Below the pieces are notes generated by a model. That model made no database searches and was not told where the DNA came from. It saw only the letters and a list, made by a program, of their open reading frames with translations. Below are positions 61,898 through 64,000 of a stretch of DNA of 64,000 bases, one piece after another (position 1 is the first letter of the stretch; each line of letters opens with the position of its first letter). The position numbers and the translations under genes were made by a program. The DNA lies in assembly GCA_035539015.1 (NCBI GenBank), contig DATLJF010000211.1, positions 15,211 to 79,210 of the forward strand. The letters run 5' to 3'. The stretch is from Stenotrophomonas_A sp035539015 (GTDB lineage Bacteria > Pseudomonadota > Gammaproteobacteria > Xanthomonadales > Xanthomonadaceae).

Positions 61898-63296
61898 TCA
61901 GGCCACACCGAGTCCCGGGATTGCGCTGATCGCATCGGGATCGAAACCGGCGAGCTCGGCGAAATGTCGCCCACGCGCCACGTAGTCGCGATACGCACCG
62001 AAACTCGGCGCGCCAGGCGAGAGCAACAACACGCCGCCTTCGCTGCCCAACGCCGTCTGCGCCAACGAGACTGCCTGCGGCAAGTCGCTAGCCGCATGCA
62101 GGCCGAAACGGCCAACGGCGGCCAGTGGCGCCAGCAGCTCGTGGATGCGCGGCCCGTTGGCGCCCATCGTGACAATTTCCACCGGCGGCGCCGGGTCCTG
62201 CGCCATGTGCGCGGCGAAGTCGTGCCAGTCCAGGCCGCGGTCATGGCCGCCGGCCAGCAACGCCACGCGCTGGCCGGCAAAGCACGCCAGCGCGGCAAGG
62301 GTGGCGTGCGGGGTAGTGCTGATGGAATCGTTGACGTAGCGAATGCCCGCGCGCGCCCCCATGGTCTGCAGGCGATTGGGCAGCGGCTGGAAGGTCAGCG
62401 CCGCCGGTGCCAGCGCGGCGGCGTCCAGGCCCAGGGCTTCGATCGCGGCCAGCACCGCGCACAGGTTGCCGCGGTTGTGGCGGCCCGGCAGCGGCACGTG
62501 CGCGGTATCGAACACGGCGACCTCGCCCCGATGCACGACCTCGCCCCGCAAGTGCCAGCCATCGGGATGGTTGAACCAGCGCACTTCACTGGCACCCAAC
62601 GTAGCGCCGAGCGCCAGCAGGCGCGGGTCGTCGGCATTGAGCAAGGCAATGCGCGGTGCTGCTTCGGTGACCAGCGAGAGCTTGTCGGCGATGTAGTGGT
62701 CCTCGTCGCCGTGCCAGTCCAGGTGTTCGGGAAACAGGTTCAGCACCAGGGCCACTTGCGGCCGCGCACCGCTGCGCGCCACGTCGCGGGTCTGGTAGCT
62801 GGACAGTTCGATCGCCCAGTACTGCGGCGGCGGTTCGGGCGCCAACACGTCAAGCAGCGGCAGGCCGATATTGCCGGCCAGTGCAGTGCGGTGGCCGCCG
62901 GCACGCAGCAGGTGCGCCAGCAGTGCGGTGGTGGTGCTCTTGCCCTTGGTGCCGGTGATGCAGACCGCGCCGGGCACGATGCCGCCGGGCTGCGCGTGTT
63001 CGGCAAACCACAGCGCGGTGGCGCCGATGAAACGAGTGCCGGCCTGGGCGGCGGCCAGCGCCTCGGGCCGATTCGGACTGATGCCAGGCGATTTGACCAC
63101 CACCGCAAAGCGCGCCAGCGCAGCGGCATCGACCCGGGTCTCCAGCTGCAGCGCCGGATCGGCCAGCGCCCTGGCCTCAGCGATTTCGGTCTCGCTGCAG
63201 AACAGGGTCAGCGGTTGCGCAGGCAGGATTTGCCGGATCGCCTGGTAGGCCGAGCGACCTTCGCGACCCCAGCCCCACAACGCGACCGACTGGCCC

Positions 63297-63316
<20 letters not shown>
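61898..63316 (-). CDS. murD2: UDP-MurNAc-L-Ala-L-glutamate ligase MurD2
   Basis: Mur ligase of 472 residues with P-loop VCITGTKGKSTTTALLAHL, IELSSYQTRDV, LNLFPEHLDWHGD and GGHDRGLDWHDF. The Mur ligase order is MurD-like, but together with MurL downstream it fits the MurD2 type that adds L-glutamate. The GTG start at 63316 overlaps the murL stop by 20 bases. This provides the D-Glu of peptidoglycan without free D-glutamate when MurL epimerises the product. Confidence 0.92.

Positions 63317-64000
<684 letters not shown>

Overview
The window looks like chromosome of a high-GC gammaproteobacterium of the Xanthomonas/Lysobacter group (Xanthomonadaceae sensu lato). The support is the MurL-MurD2 pair at the right edge (the D-glutamate route described in Xanthomonas oryzae), an rpoE-rseA-mucD operon without rseB, intergenic GTAG-headed palindromic repeats typical of the group, and generally high similarity in layout to that family. 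No phage, transposase, CRISPR, rRNA or tRNA was seen. Coding density is high, with many 1-20 base overlaps between consecutive genes.

Layout. 0-12 kb: a transglutaminase/TPR protein, an Old Yellow Enzyme, an L,D-transpeptidase, a PhnA zinc-ribbon protein, a CDF transporter, a YegD-type Hsp70, small conserved proteins, an ECF sigma/anti-sigma/DUF4097 module, a YbiI-like zinc finger, DUF2789, and a PAS histidine kinase with a single-domain response regulator. 12-23 kb: two subtilisin-type autotransporter proteases (the second a predicted lipoprotein), DUF1328, a GST, a leucine/valine dehydrogenase, a thiolase, and two tandem alanine-rich lipoproteins. 23-32 kb: an AidB-like acyl-CoA dehydrogenase and a five-gene ligase-associated DNA repair operon (exonuclease, a new 60-residue protein, ATP-dependent ligase, Lhr-like helicase, PdeM phosphoesterase), then a flavin monooxygenase. 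32-39 kb: cold-shock protein, methylthioinosine phosphorylase, hypoxanthine phosphoribosyltransferase, NagZ, a DsbA-family protein, CYTH protein, RlmD and a receiver-HPt protein.

38-48 kb is a housekeeping block read leftward: rpoE-rseA-mucD, lepA, lepB, a DUF4845 gene, rnc, era, recO. 47-58 kb is branched-chain and fatty acid catabolism: a FadB/FadJ-like multifunctional enzyme, a zinc CDF transporter, and the valine operon mmsA-acyl-CoA dehydrogenase-enoyl-CoA hydratase-HIBYL-CoA hydrolase-mmsB, facing a short-chain fatty-acyl XRE regulator. 58-64 kb: ssb, a PliG-like lysozyme-inhibitor candidate, ispB, a secreted dienelactone-hydrolase-like protein, a 400-base gap with a dense cluster of DnaA boxes, murD2, and the 3' part of murL running off the window.

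Functional links: the leucine/valine dehydrogenase, thiolase, FadB-like enzyme and mms operon fit active branched-chain amino acid use. Methylthioinosine phosphorylase releases hypoxanthine, which the adjacent phosphoribosyltransferase can salvage. MurL and MurD2 work in sequence in peptidoglycan synthesis. The least explained items are the DnaA-box cluster (61561-61719), the hairpin-rich leader at 7037-7344, the small gene inside the repair operon, and two families of intergenic palindromes, one of which supplies the stop codon of recO.
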